51,145 bases of DNA from CAZUMH01 sp964621645 (GTDB lineage: Bacteria; Zhuqueibacterota; QNDG01; JAGLOF01): assembly GCA_964621645.1 (NCBI GenBank), contig CAZUMH010000010.1, forward strand, positions 1 through 51,145, written 5' to 3'. Shown piece after piece: positions 41,869 through 49,905 of this stretch. The position numbers and the translations under genes are program-made. The notes beneath the pieces were generated by a model, which saw nothing but the letters and a program-made list of their open reading frames with translations, searched no databases and had not been told where the DNA came from. Position 1 is the stretch's first letter. Each line of letters begins with the position of its first letter.

Positions 41869-42537
41869 TCAGCCGGTTGTTGTGGGAGAGGTACTTTTCC
41901 CCCACGTGATGATGACTGAGCACGTAAAAAATATAATAAATACTATGTTCAAATACCCGCCATAGATTATTAACCCAGCGGGAGAGGGTATCCGTTTTAT
42001 CAGAGGCGTCAGTAAGAGGAGTATCCCCGGATTGGTAAATACAACCCAGCGGGGATACGGACTTTTACGAAACAAAATTAAAATAATCATGAGCAAGCCG
42101 CCGATACATCCGATCATCACGGATATAATGAAGGTCGTATTCAGATATGAATTAAACGATGTAATGAATATATTTGCATTATCGATGGATAATAATAAAT
42201 ACTTGAAAATGAGCATCCGCACGGCCCAGAGGGTATGAAACGCTCCGCCGAAAAACATCATCCCCGTTAAACTGAAAAAAATTATCAGCGCCGTGGACGG
42301 GCTGTATCTCTTTATGTTTACATAGATGTGCCAGAAACCGGCAACACACAGCATCGCTCCCAGCGGACCGGCAAGACCGCCGACAAATAACCTCAGCTGA
42401 GATTCGTTTTGGGCGAGGATCTGAATATTGCCATAGAATTCATCGGCGCTGCCGAAGTGCCCATACAAAAGCATGTCGCCTGAAAAAAGCAGAACCGAGC
42501 CCAAAATACCGATGAGTCCAAAATATCGTTTATCCAT
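41869..42537 (-). CDS. Multi-pass membrane protein (DUF6796-like)
   Basis: A 222-residue protein with six or seven hydrophobic helices; the first, IGILGSVLLFSGDMLLYGHF (about 8-27), and the segment LFVGGLAGPLGAMLCVAGFW, HIYVNIKR resemble the uncharacterised DUF6796 family. No catalytic motif. AAGGA lies before the ATG. A plus-strand frame overlapping its 3' end was rejected because the membrane helix on this strand extends through it. It is AT-rich, like its permease neighbour. Confidence 0.7.
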   Translation of the reverse strand: MDKRYFGLIGILGSVLLFSGDMLLYGHFGSADEFYGNIQILAQNESQLRLFVGGLAGPLGAMLCVAGFWHIYVNIKRYSPSTALIIFFSLTGMMFFGGAFHTLWAVRMLIFKYLLLSIDNANIFITSFNSYLNTTFIISVMIGCIGGLLMIILILFRKSPYPRWVVFTNPGILLLLTPLIKRIPSPAGLIIYGGYLNIVFIIFFTCSVIITWGKSTSPTTTG

Positions 42538-42656
42538 AAATAATCCTTATTTATACGGCGGCTTTATTACCCTCATTTTCCCGGCGTCATGCTCTATGAG
42601 ATGTATCATCCATGTTTTTCCACTCAGGACAGAATCTCCGACGAATGGACGGATAG

Positions 42657-43385
42657 TCAATTATCCTTGACCAGGCGGAGGGATGATCCGTTCTGTTTAT
42701 CGCTGCAGCTGCGCCCCACTCCTAACTCGCTGTAATACAGATCCCGGTACCACGCCACATTACTGTTGTATTGGGTGGCTGTCCAGAAGAAGGCGCGGCA
42801 GCCCAGCGTGCCGAAGATACCGGAGGCGCTGCGGTAACCGGACGGAAGCGCGGAAAAGCCGGCTTCTCCAAAGGCGGCATTGTTTTCCAAAGCGCCATCT
42901 GCCCAGAGTGCCGCATTACCCGCCAGTTTGCTTCCTTCATCGGTCCCGCGATAGGCATCAGCATCCGTCTCAGACTGGCTCATGCCCAAGCACATTTCCA
43001 GTTCTTTCCACTCTTCATCGGTGGGAACATGCCAGCCCTCAGGGGCAATATTCCTCACATCCGTTACGGCAAACCAATTATACACGTTTCCGTACGTATC
43101 TGCATTGGTCGGATTATTATTGTATGCGCAGTAAGCGCCAGTGTTGCTATTAGACCACTCCGTATTATTAGTCACATTTGAGATCGGTGTTCCGTCACGG
43201 TAATGAGTCACCTTTAAATTCTCGGCCGTCCACCACTGATTACCGATCTTCACCGTTGTATACACATTCCCGTCGATATCGGTAACGGTGCTTGTAACGA
43301 GGGTGCTTCCAGTTGGATTTTTCTTGCTGCAGCTGATGGCAGTAATGACAACGATCAACAACACCGCACATAATGCTTTTTTCAT
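42657..43385 (-). CDS. Fibrobacter major-paralogous-domain lipoprotein
   Basis: A 242-residue lipoprotein with a lipobox (ITAISC), then the FSU_Mp (TIGR02145) domain: IDGNVYTTVKIGNQWWTAEN, LKVTHYRDGTPI, SNSNTGAYCAYNNNPTNAD, GWHVPTDEEWKELE, FSALPSGYR and FFWTATQYNSNVAWYRDLY, ending SSLRLVKD. The domain is common in Fibrobacter and Bacteroidota surface lipoproteins and resembles C-type-lectin/formylglycine-generating folds; function unknown. GGAAAC lies before the ATG. The family hit supports the FCB assignment of the host. Confidence 0.92.
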   Translation of the reverse strand: MKKALCAVLLIVVITAISCSKKNPTGSTLVTSTVTDIDGNVYTTVKIGNQWWTAENLKVTHYRDGTPISNVTNNTEWSNSNTGAYCAYNNNPTNADTYGNVYNWFAVTDVRNIAPEGWHVPTDEEWKELEMCLGMSQSETDADAYRGTDEGSKLAGNAALWADGALENNAAFGEAGFSALPSGYRSASGIFGTLGCRAFFWTATQYNSNVAWYRDLYYSELGVGRSCSDKQNGSSLRLVKDN

Positions 43386-43460
43386 AATTGGTTTCCTTTT
43401 TTCAGCGAAAGTATTCTGATTAAGTATCGAACACTTCCAAGCCGCCGGCTCCGCACCAGG

Positions 43461-44492
43461 TCAGGCGGCGTATCCGGGTGCTCGGTATACCGCTGGATGG
43501 TCGGATGGCAGCTTCACCCACATCCGGCCAGCCATGATGAGTACGAGTGCAACAACCGCCATGATCGCGCAGAGAATCGGAAAGTCAGTTCCTGGGAAAA
43601 AGGCGAGGGCGGTATTAGCGGCCGCATGGGTGATTCCCGCCACAAGGATGCTCCCGCGGGCACGATTATACATCCATACGATAAACAACGAAAACAGAAT
43701 GTGGATCAGGTAATACTGACTCCAGAATTGCCAGACCAGGACCGGCCTCCCCTCTGCCTGCCAGAGAAAAAAGTGCCACGGCACCCAGAAAAAAGCCAGG
43801 ATCAGGGCGGCAATCAGCGGACTGGTTCGGGTTTGCAGTCTGGGCAGTGCAAATCCGCGCCAGCCCGCTTCTTCCCCCGTGGCATTGAAAAAGAAAAGCT
43901 GATAGAAAAATTTGACCGCGATCAGACCGATCAGTGCCGGGACCGTAGTGGGGAGATGGTGAGCCGTCATGGGCTGCCTGCCAAGGATGCTGCTGACGGG
44001 AACTGAAAGCAGAATCAACGCCGGGGTCAGCACCAATGCCAAGATGGACCACCCCCACACACCGCGCAGCCGGATCAGTGAAGCCAAGGAGCTTCTTACG
44101 GCAGGGATCCGCGAATACGCCATGCTGATTACGAAGGCAACCGGCAGCACACAAACGAGGGCGAACCCCACCAGGCGGGGAGATAGGGGGGCACGGTTTA
44201 AGAAGGTGTTGTTTGCAAGAAAAACGAGCGCGGACACGATCCAAGCCGCAAGGAAGGCAATCCAGAATGTTCTCCGTGTCCCCTGCCTGGGCCCACTGCT
44301 GGTTACCGCCGTAATGATGATCCCTGCCAGCGCCGGTCCGCAGGTGGCGAGAAAAACCAGCGGAGCCAGCAGGAACTGGCCCCGCTTCATGACAGCGCCG
44401 TAGGAGAAGCCCAGCCCCCAGGTGATCGCGAAGGTGATGATAAAAAACGCCGCAATTTGATGCCGCTTGATCCAATCGATAATTCTGTGCAT
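43461..44492 (-). CDS. CPBP-family intramembrane metalloprotease
   Basis: A 343-residue integral membrane protease (CAAX protease/bacteriocin-processing family, Rce1-like). The metal and catalytic motifs are visible: NATGEEAGWRGFALPRLQ (EExxxR), FFWVPWHFFLW (FxxxH) and a late VAGITHAAANT (HxxxN/D). Eight or so transmembrane helices surround them. Members process bacteriocins, membrane-anchored regulators or prenylated proteins; no prospective substrate or small peptide gene lies beside it. The first 30 residues are typical of the N-terminal cytoplasmic tail (MHRIIDWIKRHQIAAFF). GAGGAGAAGC precedes the ATG. Confidence 0.92.
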   Translation of the reverse strand: MHRIIDWIKRHQIAAFFIITFAITWGLGFSYGAVMKRGQFLLAPLVFLATCGPALAGIIITAVTSSGPRQGTRRTFWIAFLAAWIVSALVFLANNTFLNRAPLSPRLVGFALVCVLPVAFVISMAYSRIPAVRSSLASLIRLRGVWGWSILALVLTPALILLSVPVSSILGRQPMTAHHLPTTVPALIGLIAVKFFYQLFFFNATGEEAGWRGFALPRLQTRTSPLIAALILAFFWVPWHFFLWQAEGRPVLVWQFWSQYYLIHILFSLFIVWMYNRARGSILVAGITHAAANTALAFFPGTDFPILCAIMAVVALVLIMAGRMWVKLPSDHPAVYRAPGYAA

Positions 44493-44784
44493 ATGTGCTT
44501 CTCCTCAACGATTAAACCACCCGACGTCATTGGGGTGGCCGGATACAATCAACAGTGATGTGGCAGACCTCCATGAGCTTGTTCCGGCCTGCTTTAAGTC
44601 GGGAATCGTACAACGCTGAGATTTTTTTTATAATTCTAGCGCGGCCACACGTCGTGTTAATATCACCCATTCTCTCTCTGAGAGGCATACGCTCACGAGC
44701 TGGTCTCATCCCTTTTTCACTCAGGAGAAGTCCCCAAATTCATATTACTGAAGTATTGTTTTATTTGCTTAGAAACGAAGTTGT

Positions 44785-45264
44785 TTATTTTCTGACTTTA
44801 TCAGCTTCACTCCAAACAGCGATATGCCCATAGTCACCGGTAAGTTTGGTTAATCCGCAGCCCAATTCTCTGGAAAAATCGATCGAACTGGCAGGATTTA
44901 CCAGCTGATCCTGAGTAGAGATTATTATGTGAACATCGGCCTTTACAATAGTGGAAATATCCTCAGGAGAAATTGAATTGCTTTTATAAATATCATGGGT
45001 GATCATCGCTACCAAACCAGCCAAATAATCCTGCGAATTCATCATACTGGAATAACTGTTATGCCGCCGTTCATTTATTTCTTCAGGGTTGACTGTTCTG
45101 ATAAAAAATGACGGCGTATAACAGTTCATAGTACATATATCATAAACTCTTTGCATGGCCAGATTAATTTCTTTTGCATTTGACCCGGCTTCTTTGATTA
45201 AATTCGCTTGTGTTTGCCAAACATATATATCATATGAAGACTGCTTGGGTGTTGCAATCCCGCT
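44785..45264 (-). pseudogene. C-terminal half of a homoserine O-acetyltransferase-like alpha/beta hydrolase
   Basis: In the frame that starts around GIATPKQSSYDIYVWQTQ and runs through MQRVYDICTMNCYTPSFFIR to YGHIAVWSEADKVRK, this reads as the C-terminal domain of a MetX-type acyltransferase: the lid helix, the acid in IISTQDQLVNPASS and the base in GDYGHIAVW. The N-terminal half with the nucleophile serine elbow is missing; upstream of the remnant the frame degrades in a region containing CGGGCAGGATACCC, somewhat like the hairpin repeats at 27.6 kb. A late in-frame ATG gives only 123 residues. No intact copy is in the window. Deletion of the 5' half is inferred. Confidence 0.6.
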
Positions 45265-45338
45265 TTCCCCGGATCGGGATGTGAATCCCGCATAGTATCC
45301 ACCTCGGGCAGGATACCCAAGGCGATTACACTACTTTC

Positions 45339-46406
45339 TTATACTTCTTCGAGTTCGCTGAGAAGTTCCTGGATAAGTTCTTTAACAGTAATAATGGTAT
45401 TAACACGATAGGCATTCTGCCCGCAGAAAATGAGGCCATGGTCCACATCACCAAAATAGGAATTTACCAGAGCCAGTGCAATGCAATATCTCGCGGTCTG
45501 GACTTGACAGGCCGTGAGACATTTATAAGGACAATTTATTTTCAGTTTTCCCTTAGCATCAAGATCTTGTAGAAAACGGTTATTCAGCGCCCGTCCCGGC
45601 ATCCCGACTGGACTTTTAATAATAATGATATCCTCTTCTTTGGCATCCAGATAGGCCTGCTTGAACTGCGGAGACACATCACATTCTTCGGTACAAACAA
45701 AACGCGTCCCTATCTGAACACCTGAAGCACCCAGAGAGAGCATCCGCGCAATATCTTTACCGGTATAAATACCCCCGCCGGTGATAACAGGGATTTTCTT
45801 ACCGTATGTATCTTCATAGGGTTTAATGGTATCCAGAACTTCAGGTAAAAGTTTTTCGAGGGAATTGTCCTCCGGATGTTTCAGCTGTTCTACTGAAAAA
45901 CCGAGATGTCCCCCGGCCAGCGGTCCCTCCAAGATCAACGCGTCGGGGATTCTTTTATATCGTTTGTCCCAGGTTCGCAGGATGAATTCTGTAACTCTGG
46001 CAGAACTGATAATGGGCACAAGGTTTATCCCCGGGTCCGGAACCAAAGCAGGAAGTTTCGTCGGCAGACCGGCACCAAAAACGATGATCTTAATTCCTTC
46101 CTCTACTGCTGTCTTCACCAGGTCATCGACATTGCTGAGTACACCCATAAAGTTGACTGCGAGAAGTCCCTGTGTCATTTTTCTGGCTTTTCGTATCTCT
46201 CTTACAAGCGCTTCCCGTGATATTCGTTCATACTCCTGCTTGGAAGCCTCAAGATCCCCGAGACCGATGCTGGAGATCGTACCGACCCCTCCTTCGTTTG
46301 CCACTGCCGAGGCCAGCGAAGCAAGAGAAACTCTCACGCCCATGCCTCCTTGAACTATAGGGATGTCCGCGGTCAAATTTCCGATCTGAAGTTTAGGAAT
46401 ATTCAT
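45339..46406 (-). CDS. Nitronate monooxygenase / FabK-like FMN oxidoreductase
   Basis: A 355-residue FMN-dependent TIM-barrel enzyme of the 2-nitropropane dioxygenase/FabK superfamily. Markers: IPIVQGGMGVRVSLASLASA at the N-terminus, LAVNFMGVLSN, EGPLAGGHLGF (the catalytic-His loop), VITGGGIYTGKDIARMLSLG and GVQIGTRFVCTEEC, and a cysteine-rich C-terminus (CPYKCLTACQ...YCIALAL). Its ATG lies inside the 3' end of fabF with a 14-base overlap, so the two are translationally coupled. The pairing argues for enoyl-ACP reduction in fatty acid synthesis as in FabK, yet the Cys-rich tail is that of the nitronate monooxygenase-like subgroup. Either role remains possible. Confidence 0.88.
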   Translation of the reverse strand: MNIPKLQIGNLTADIPIVQGGMGVRVSLASLASAVANEGGVGTISSIGLGDLEASKQEYERISREALVREIRKARKMTQGLLAVNFMGVLSNVDDLVKTAVEEGIKIIVFGAGLPTKLPALVPDPGINLVPIISSARVTEFILRTWDKRYKRIPDALILEGPLAGGHLGFSVEQLKHPEDNSLEKLLPEVLDTIKPYEDTYGKKIPVITGGGIYTGKDIARMLSLGASGVQIGTRFVCTEECDVSPQFKQAYLDAKEEDIIIIKSPVGMPGRALNNRFLQDLDAKGKLKINCPYKCLTACQVQTARYCIALALVNSYFGDVDHGLIFCGQNAYRVNTIITVKELIQELLSELEEV

Positions 46407-47649
46407 TTGTTTCACCGTATTTTTTAATGACAATGCAGGCATTGCCTCCGCCAAAACCAAAGGAATTACTCATTGCCGCATGTACATCAAGCGATTCGGA
46501 GCCATGAGTAACATAGTCCAGAGGACAATCAGCATCGAATTCTTTTGAATTAATCGTTGGCGGGATCGTTCCTGTGAACACACTCATTGCTGTCGCTACA
46601 AGCTCCACAGACCCTGCGCCTGCCATGAGATGACCGATCATCGACTTAATTGAGCTGACTTTTAAGTTTTTTGCGTGTTCACCAAATACGTTTTTAATGG
46701 CAGCACTTTCACATTTGTCATTTAACACAGTGGATGTGCCGTGCGCATTGATATATCCGATTTTTTCAGCATCCATATCAGCATCCCGCAGTGCCGCCCG
46801 CATAACCCGGATCATCCCATCTCCTTCGGGCTCTGGTGCCGTAAAATGATAGGCATCGGCCGTATTTCCGTATCCGGCGATTTCAGCATAAATCCGTGCG
46901 TTTCGCTGCAGAGCATGGGTTACGTTTTCCAAAACAACAATCCCAGCCCCTTCTCCCATCACGAATCCATCACGGTTCTTATCAAATGGTCTGCAGGCGT
47001 TTTCAGGGCAATCATTTGCGGTCATGGATCGTGTGGCGCAAAAACATCCATAGGGCAGGGGGGTGATGCATGCCTCGGAACTCCCCGCGATCATAATATC
47101 AGCATCTCCTCTCTGGAGAATTCGAAAGGCATCACCAATGGCGTTTGACCCTGTAGAACAGGCCACGGAGAGAGCGGAAAGGGGACCCTTCAGGCCGTGT
47201 TTGATAGAGACGATACACGCCGCCATATTGATGAGCAGCTTGGACACCAAAAACGGATTCAAACTGTTGGGGCCATTTCTCTGAAGTTGTGAATACCCAT
47301 CTTCGATTGTCTGTGACCCGCCAATGCCGGAACCGATGATGACGCCTGCCCTGTTTTTATCAAATGAGAACGAGGCCAAACCTGCATCTTCAATTGCCAT
47401 GGCCGATGCGGCAACGGCGAAATGCGTAAACCGATCCATCCGCTTTGCCGATTTCTTGTCAATCCACTCTTCGGCCTGAAAGTTTTTTACTTCAGCCGCG
47501 AGCTTCGAACGAAAATCCGTCACATCAAAGCGGGCAACTTTTCCAATTCCGTTTCGCCCGGCCGTTAATCCTTCATAAAAATCCTTTACCCCGATGCCGA
47601 TCGGCGTTACGGCGCCCAGGCCTGTAATGACAACCCGATGTTCGTTCAT
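46393..47649 (-). CDS. fabF: 3-oxoacyl-[acyl-carrier-protein] synthase II (FabF)
   Basis: A 418-residue beta-ketoacyl-ACP synthase that elongates acyl chains by condensing acyl- and malonyl-ACP. The catalytic triad is present: C164 in SVACSTGSNAIG, H303 in INAHGTSTVLND and H340 in SMIGHLMAGAG, with the glycine-rich FGFGGGNAC near the end. The ATG has AAGGAATTTC upstream; an earlier ATG 18 codons before gives an unlikely leader. A gene for acyl carrier protein or the other fab genes is not adjacent. Overlaps the FabK-like gene, suggesting coordinated synthesis. A promoter candidate lies about 430 bases upstream. Confidence 0.94.
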   Translation of the reverse strand: MNEHRVVITGLGAVTPIGIGVKDFYEGLTAGRNGIGKVARFDVTDFRSKLAAEVKNFQAEEWIDKKSAKRMDRFTHFAVAASAMAIEDAGLASFSFDKNRAGVIIGSGIGGSQTIEDGYSQLQRNGPNSLNPFLVSKLLINMAACIVSIKHGLKGPLSALSVACSTGSNAIGDAFRILQRGDADIMIAGSSEACITPLPYGCFCATRSMTANDCPENACRPFDKNRDGFVMGEGAGIVVLENVTHALQRNARIYAEIAGYGNTADAYHFTAPEPEGDGMIRVMRAALRDADMDAEKIGYINAHGTSTVLNDKCESAAIKNVFGEHAKNLKVSSIKSMIGHLMAGAGSVELVATAMSVFTGTIPPTINSKEFDADCPLDYVTHGSESLDVHAAMSNSFGFGGGNACIVIKKYGETNEYS

Positions 47650-47980
47650 GAAAAGAAATTCCTTATCGATAATACACCAAAGATATGAAGCGGCATGATA
47701 CAATGTGATGCTTTTGTTTTTGATAGAATCAGCATCGTTTAGTGTAGTAAAAATATTTTATATTTCATACTATATTTTTTATCGAATAACATAAAACCGG
47801 GCAAATGTAACGTTTGGAGGCAAATGAGGAAAGTGGTCTGATGCGAATCGTGGGCCAAAGCCAGTGCCACCCGATTTCAGTTTGATTGATCGGTTACTGT
47901 TCAGGCCTCTCATCGTCCCGGAAGGAATTGAATTGGAAAAATAGATGCCGGCACTGCAACAATCCTGTCGTGGATGATTT

Positions 47981-47999
47981 GGAAAAATCGCCTCTCCCC
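47981..47999 (+). repeat. 19-bp repeat, copy 2
   Basis: GGAAAAATCGCCTCTCCCC, exact reverse complement of copy 1 at 14.09 kb. It continues into GTATACGGAG, a near-palindromic half that suggests a degenerate hairpin element. Confidence 0.5.
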
Positions 48000-48078
48000 G
48001 TATACGGAGTTCGCCACTCCTTGTTCCAATACCCTTACGTGTGCCTGTAAGACGCTGATTCTCGGTAAGAATAAAATT

Positions 48079-48107
48079 ACTTTAAAAAAATTATTTTACT
48101 ATGTCAA
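48079..48107 (-). promoter_or_regulatory. Possible promoter facing fabF
   Basis: Minus-strand TTGACA, 17 bases, TAAAGT. The leader to fabF would be about 430 bases, which is long, so this may be a chance match or drive an unseen RNA. Confidence 0.3.
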
Positions 48108-48161
48108 GGAAAAAATGAAAAGAAGCAAATATCGGGAAGCGGAGGATTGCAATGAGAAGGC

Positions 48162-48190
48162 CGCACGACATTTTTTATTTAATTCTGGTA
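48162..48190 (+). repeat. 29-bp direct repeat, copy 1
   Basis: Starts CGCACGACATTTTTTATTTA and is identical over 29 bases to a copy 750 bases downstream; the next ten bases also match partly (GGCC). The two copies bracket the cupin lipoprotein gene. Each unit also has a related GGCC-CG-CG motif just before and after. Confidence 0.75.
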
Positions 48191-48235
48191 AGGCCGCCCG
48201 TCGCGCATCCGTCTGCTGCAATGGGTTATATACAA

Positions 48236-48706
48236 TCAGTTTTTTATTGGGACAATCGCCAGGAGAGCGTCTTCAGAACCAACGACCCTGCTTGTGTGCC
48301 CCCTTCCTGTCGTATCTTCCGCTATCGTGATACTTCCTGAACGAAAACGCCTGATTTCACCATCACTGGCGGTAACTTCAATTTCACCAGAAAGGTATAA
48401 AAATAACTGTTTTTTCGGTGCCGGATGCCAGTCACCATACCACCCGGGGGGCGCATATAAAAACCCGTACGATTCAGCAGGACTGAACTCTGATACATAT
48501 AAATTCGGCGCGGGAGGTGCATAATCAGTGGATTTCAGGTCAATTTCTATGTCTTCAAAGTGTGATTCGCCTGAAGCGTCGGCATAAAGACGCACACATT
48601 TTACCTGAATATTCTCGTCCTTTTGTTTTTTACAATTGATTGAGACGCATAAAAATGCAATAATAAAAATCAAAAAAGTTGTGTAAATCCATCTTTGTTT
48701 TTGCAT
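48236..48706 (-). CDS. Cupin-domain lipoprotein
   Basis: A 156-residue lipoprotein (lipobox SINC; signal YTTFLIFIIAFLCVSINC) with a single cupin domain: FLYAPPGWYGDWHPAPKKQL holds the first motif (GxWHxxP...Q), and GEIEVTASDGEIRRFRSGSI, EDTTGRGHTSRVV the second. The metal ligands would be H and Q/H; function unknown. The ATG lies 7 bases after GAGGAT; another ATG two codons earlier is too close to that site. The gene sits between two identical 29-bp repeats. Confidence 0.85.
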   Translation of the reverse strand: MQKQRWIYTTFLIFIIAFLCVSINCKKQKDENIQVKCVRLYADASGESHFEDIEIDLKSTDYAPPAPNLYVSEFSPAESYGFLYAPPGWYGDWHPAPKKQLFLYLSGEIEVTASDGEIRRFRSGSITIAEDTTGRGHTSRVVGSEDALLAIVPIKN

Positions 48707-48850
48707 TATCATATCCTCAGATTAATTTTACTCTCTGATCCATTACGGTATTGATAAAAACTTTTCTCGTATAAAACGGTTTTCTTATGCGGCGTCCCGA
48801 AGAGAGTTTTTCTACATACTCTCTTGAAAATAATCCCGGCTACGTGGGTG

Positions 48851-48870
48851 GCATGCTCTTTAGAGCATGC
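48851..48870. repeat. Palindrome GCATGCTCT-TT-AGAGCATGC
   Basis: A perfect 9-bp inverted repeat with a 2-base centre, just upstream of the second 29-bp repeat and downstream of the metallopeptidase gene. Another 8-bp hairpin (AAGAGAGT / ACTCTCTT) lies 40 bases away. Neither has a T tract. It may be an operator, a recombination site or part of a palindromic repeat. Confidence 0.5.
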
Positions 48871-48911
48871 TTTCAATCACACATATTTTGAATTTAATAG
48901 AGGACACCCGA

Positions 48912-48940
48912 CGCACGACATTTTTTATTTAATTCTGGTA
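48912..48940 (+). repeat. 29-bp direct repeat, copy 2
   Basis: Identical to copy 1 at 48162, same orientation. Followed by TGGCCACTCGACGAC, where copy 1 has AGGCCGCCCGTCGCG, so similarity fades gradually. Together the copies enclose the cupin lipoprotein and the palindrome. Confidence 0.75.
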
Positions 48941-48975
48941 TGGCCACTCGACGACTTTCTAGATATTCATCTGCA

Positions 48976-49860
48976 TCATAAAAATTCAGATATCAGCTCA
49001 AAAAAATGGTTTTCATAATAATCCAGGCTCATTCCCATCGTATTCACAAAAGCGGTACTGAAGGCATCCCCGTTTTTTAAGGCTTCGTATAACTGTTTTA
49101 CATCTGATATCTTTTTATTCCTGCCATCAGGATCGAGAAGGTATCGCACCGCCAATTCAAATATAGGATAGTATTCATTAACCCTGTCGAAGCGAACCGG
49201 ATAATCATGAAATGAATGGATGCTGACGGGACACACGTGATCTTCTGCAGCGATCCACCCGTCGATCTCATCCTGACTGGTTATGGTATCATGAACACCG
49301 CCGCTGATGAACTCTGCTATCCCTTCACTGAACCAACAGTCCGGCCAATCATCATACCCATTTAATCCCAATCCTAATAAATGCTGAAACACATGCATTA
49401 ATTCATGCTTGATAAGGCGGCTGTATCTTTGCACAGGGACAGATGGGGGAGACTCTGGCGAGTATATGATCATTCCACAGGCAAAAACCTCCTGATGATG
49501 CGCGAGATATCTGTTGATATAAATTTTTACCTTTGACTCCTGGTCTGTGATCCCCAATTCGGTACTGCTTGAAATAGTAAATGCCTGTTTCAATTCCGCC
49601 AATGATTCCTCGGCTATTACTGCTATTTCTATTTTAAGTGCATCACTGCTGGCATCGCTGAAAATAAGGAAATTTGCCGTTTCATAAATCCTATTATCAT
49701 GAGGAAGTGTATTCTCGATACCCAACAAGGTATAGGTAAAGGGAATATCAGATACCCATGCTCCCTGATCCGGAGCTACCGGATTGACGTCACCGGAACA
49801 TCCCATAAGGATGAAGGCGATCAATACCGTTGAAGAAAATATTGTAATTCTGAGATTCAT
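48976..49860 (-). CDS. Zinc metallopeptidase-like lipoprotein (HExxH...E)
   Basis: A 294-residue lipoprotein with a lipobox (FILMGC, C21). The zinc-site sequence KHELMHVFQH gives H152-E153-x-x-H156, and SEGIAEF supplies the third ligand E179, so HExxH-x22-E of the gluzincin kind. The preceding region (NFLIFSDASSD) resembles peptidase_MA/M1-like N-terminal beta domains. The ATG chosen gives a normal 20-residue lipoprotein signal; a longer start 15 codons upstream begins immediately at the stop of the metallo-beta-lactamase gene and has no Shine-Dalgarno. Likely cotranscribed with that gene. Substrate unknown. Confidence 0.85.
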   Translation of the reverse strand: MNLRITIFSSTVLIAFILMGCSGDVNPVAPDQGAWVSDIPFTYTLLGIENTLPHDNRIYETANFLIFSDASSDALKIEIAVIAEESLAELKQAFTISSSTELGITDQESKVKIYINRYLAHHQEVFACGMIIYSPESPPSVPVQRYSRLIKHELMHVFQHLLGLGLNGYDDWPDCWFSEGIAEFISGGVHDTITSQDEIDGWIAAEDHVCPVSIHSFHDYPVRFDRVNEYYPIFELAVRYLLDPDGRNKKISDVKQLYEALKNGDAFSTAFVNTMGMSLDYYENHFFELISEFL

Positions 49861-49905
49861 ATCCAAATAACTTCTGTCTGCTTTTGATACCACATTACGG
49901 TGCAT

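Larger units (their letters stand above)
47650..48235. other. Long gap upstream of fabF
   Basis: Nearly 590 bases with no convincing gene. It is AT-rich next to fabF. Features seen are a 19-bp repeat shared with 14.09 kb, a promoter-like pair facing fabF and the first copy of a 29-bp direct repeat; each is listed separately. A plus-strand frame (MRRPHDIFYLILVRPP) is only the translation of the direct repeat. Confidence 0.5.

Noticed and set aside
41777..41965. Plus-strand 62-codon ORF MPEEYLVKMEDSSFYDSR...
   Set aside because: No Shine-Dalgarno, and its second half is antisense to a well-formed transmembrane helix of the minus-strand membrane protein.
44517..44538. CCACCC / GGGTGG hairpin upstream of the CPBP gene
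   Set aside because: Short stem, weak TTTAAT tract and 250 bases from the nearest upstream gene end; too weak to call a terminator.
48152..48340. Plus-strand ORF starting MRRPHDIFYLILVRPP
   Set aside because: It is mostly the translation of the 29-bp repeat and then antisense of the cupin lipoprotein.
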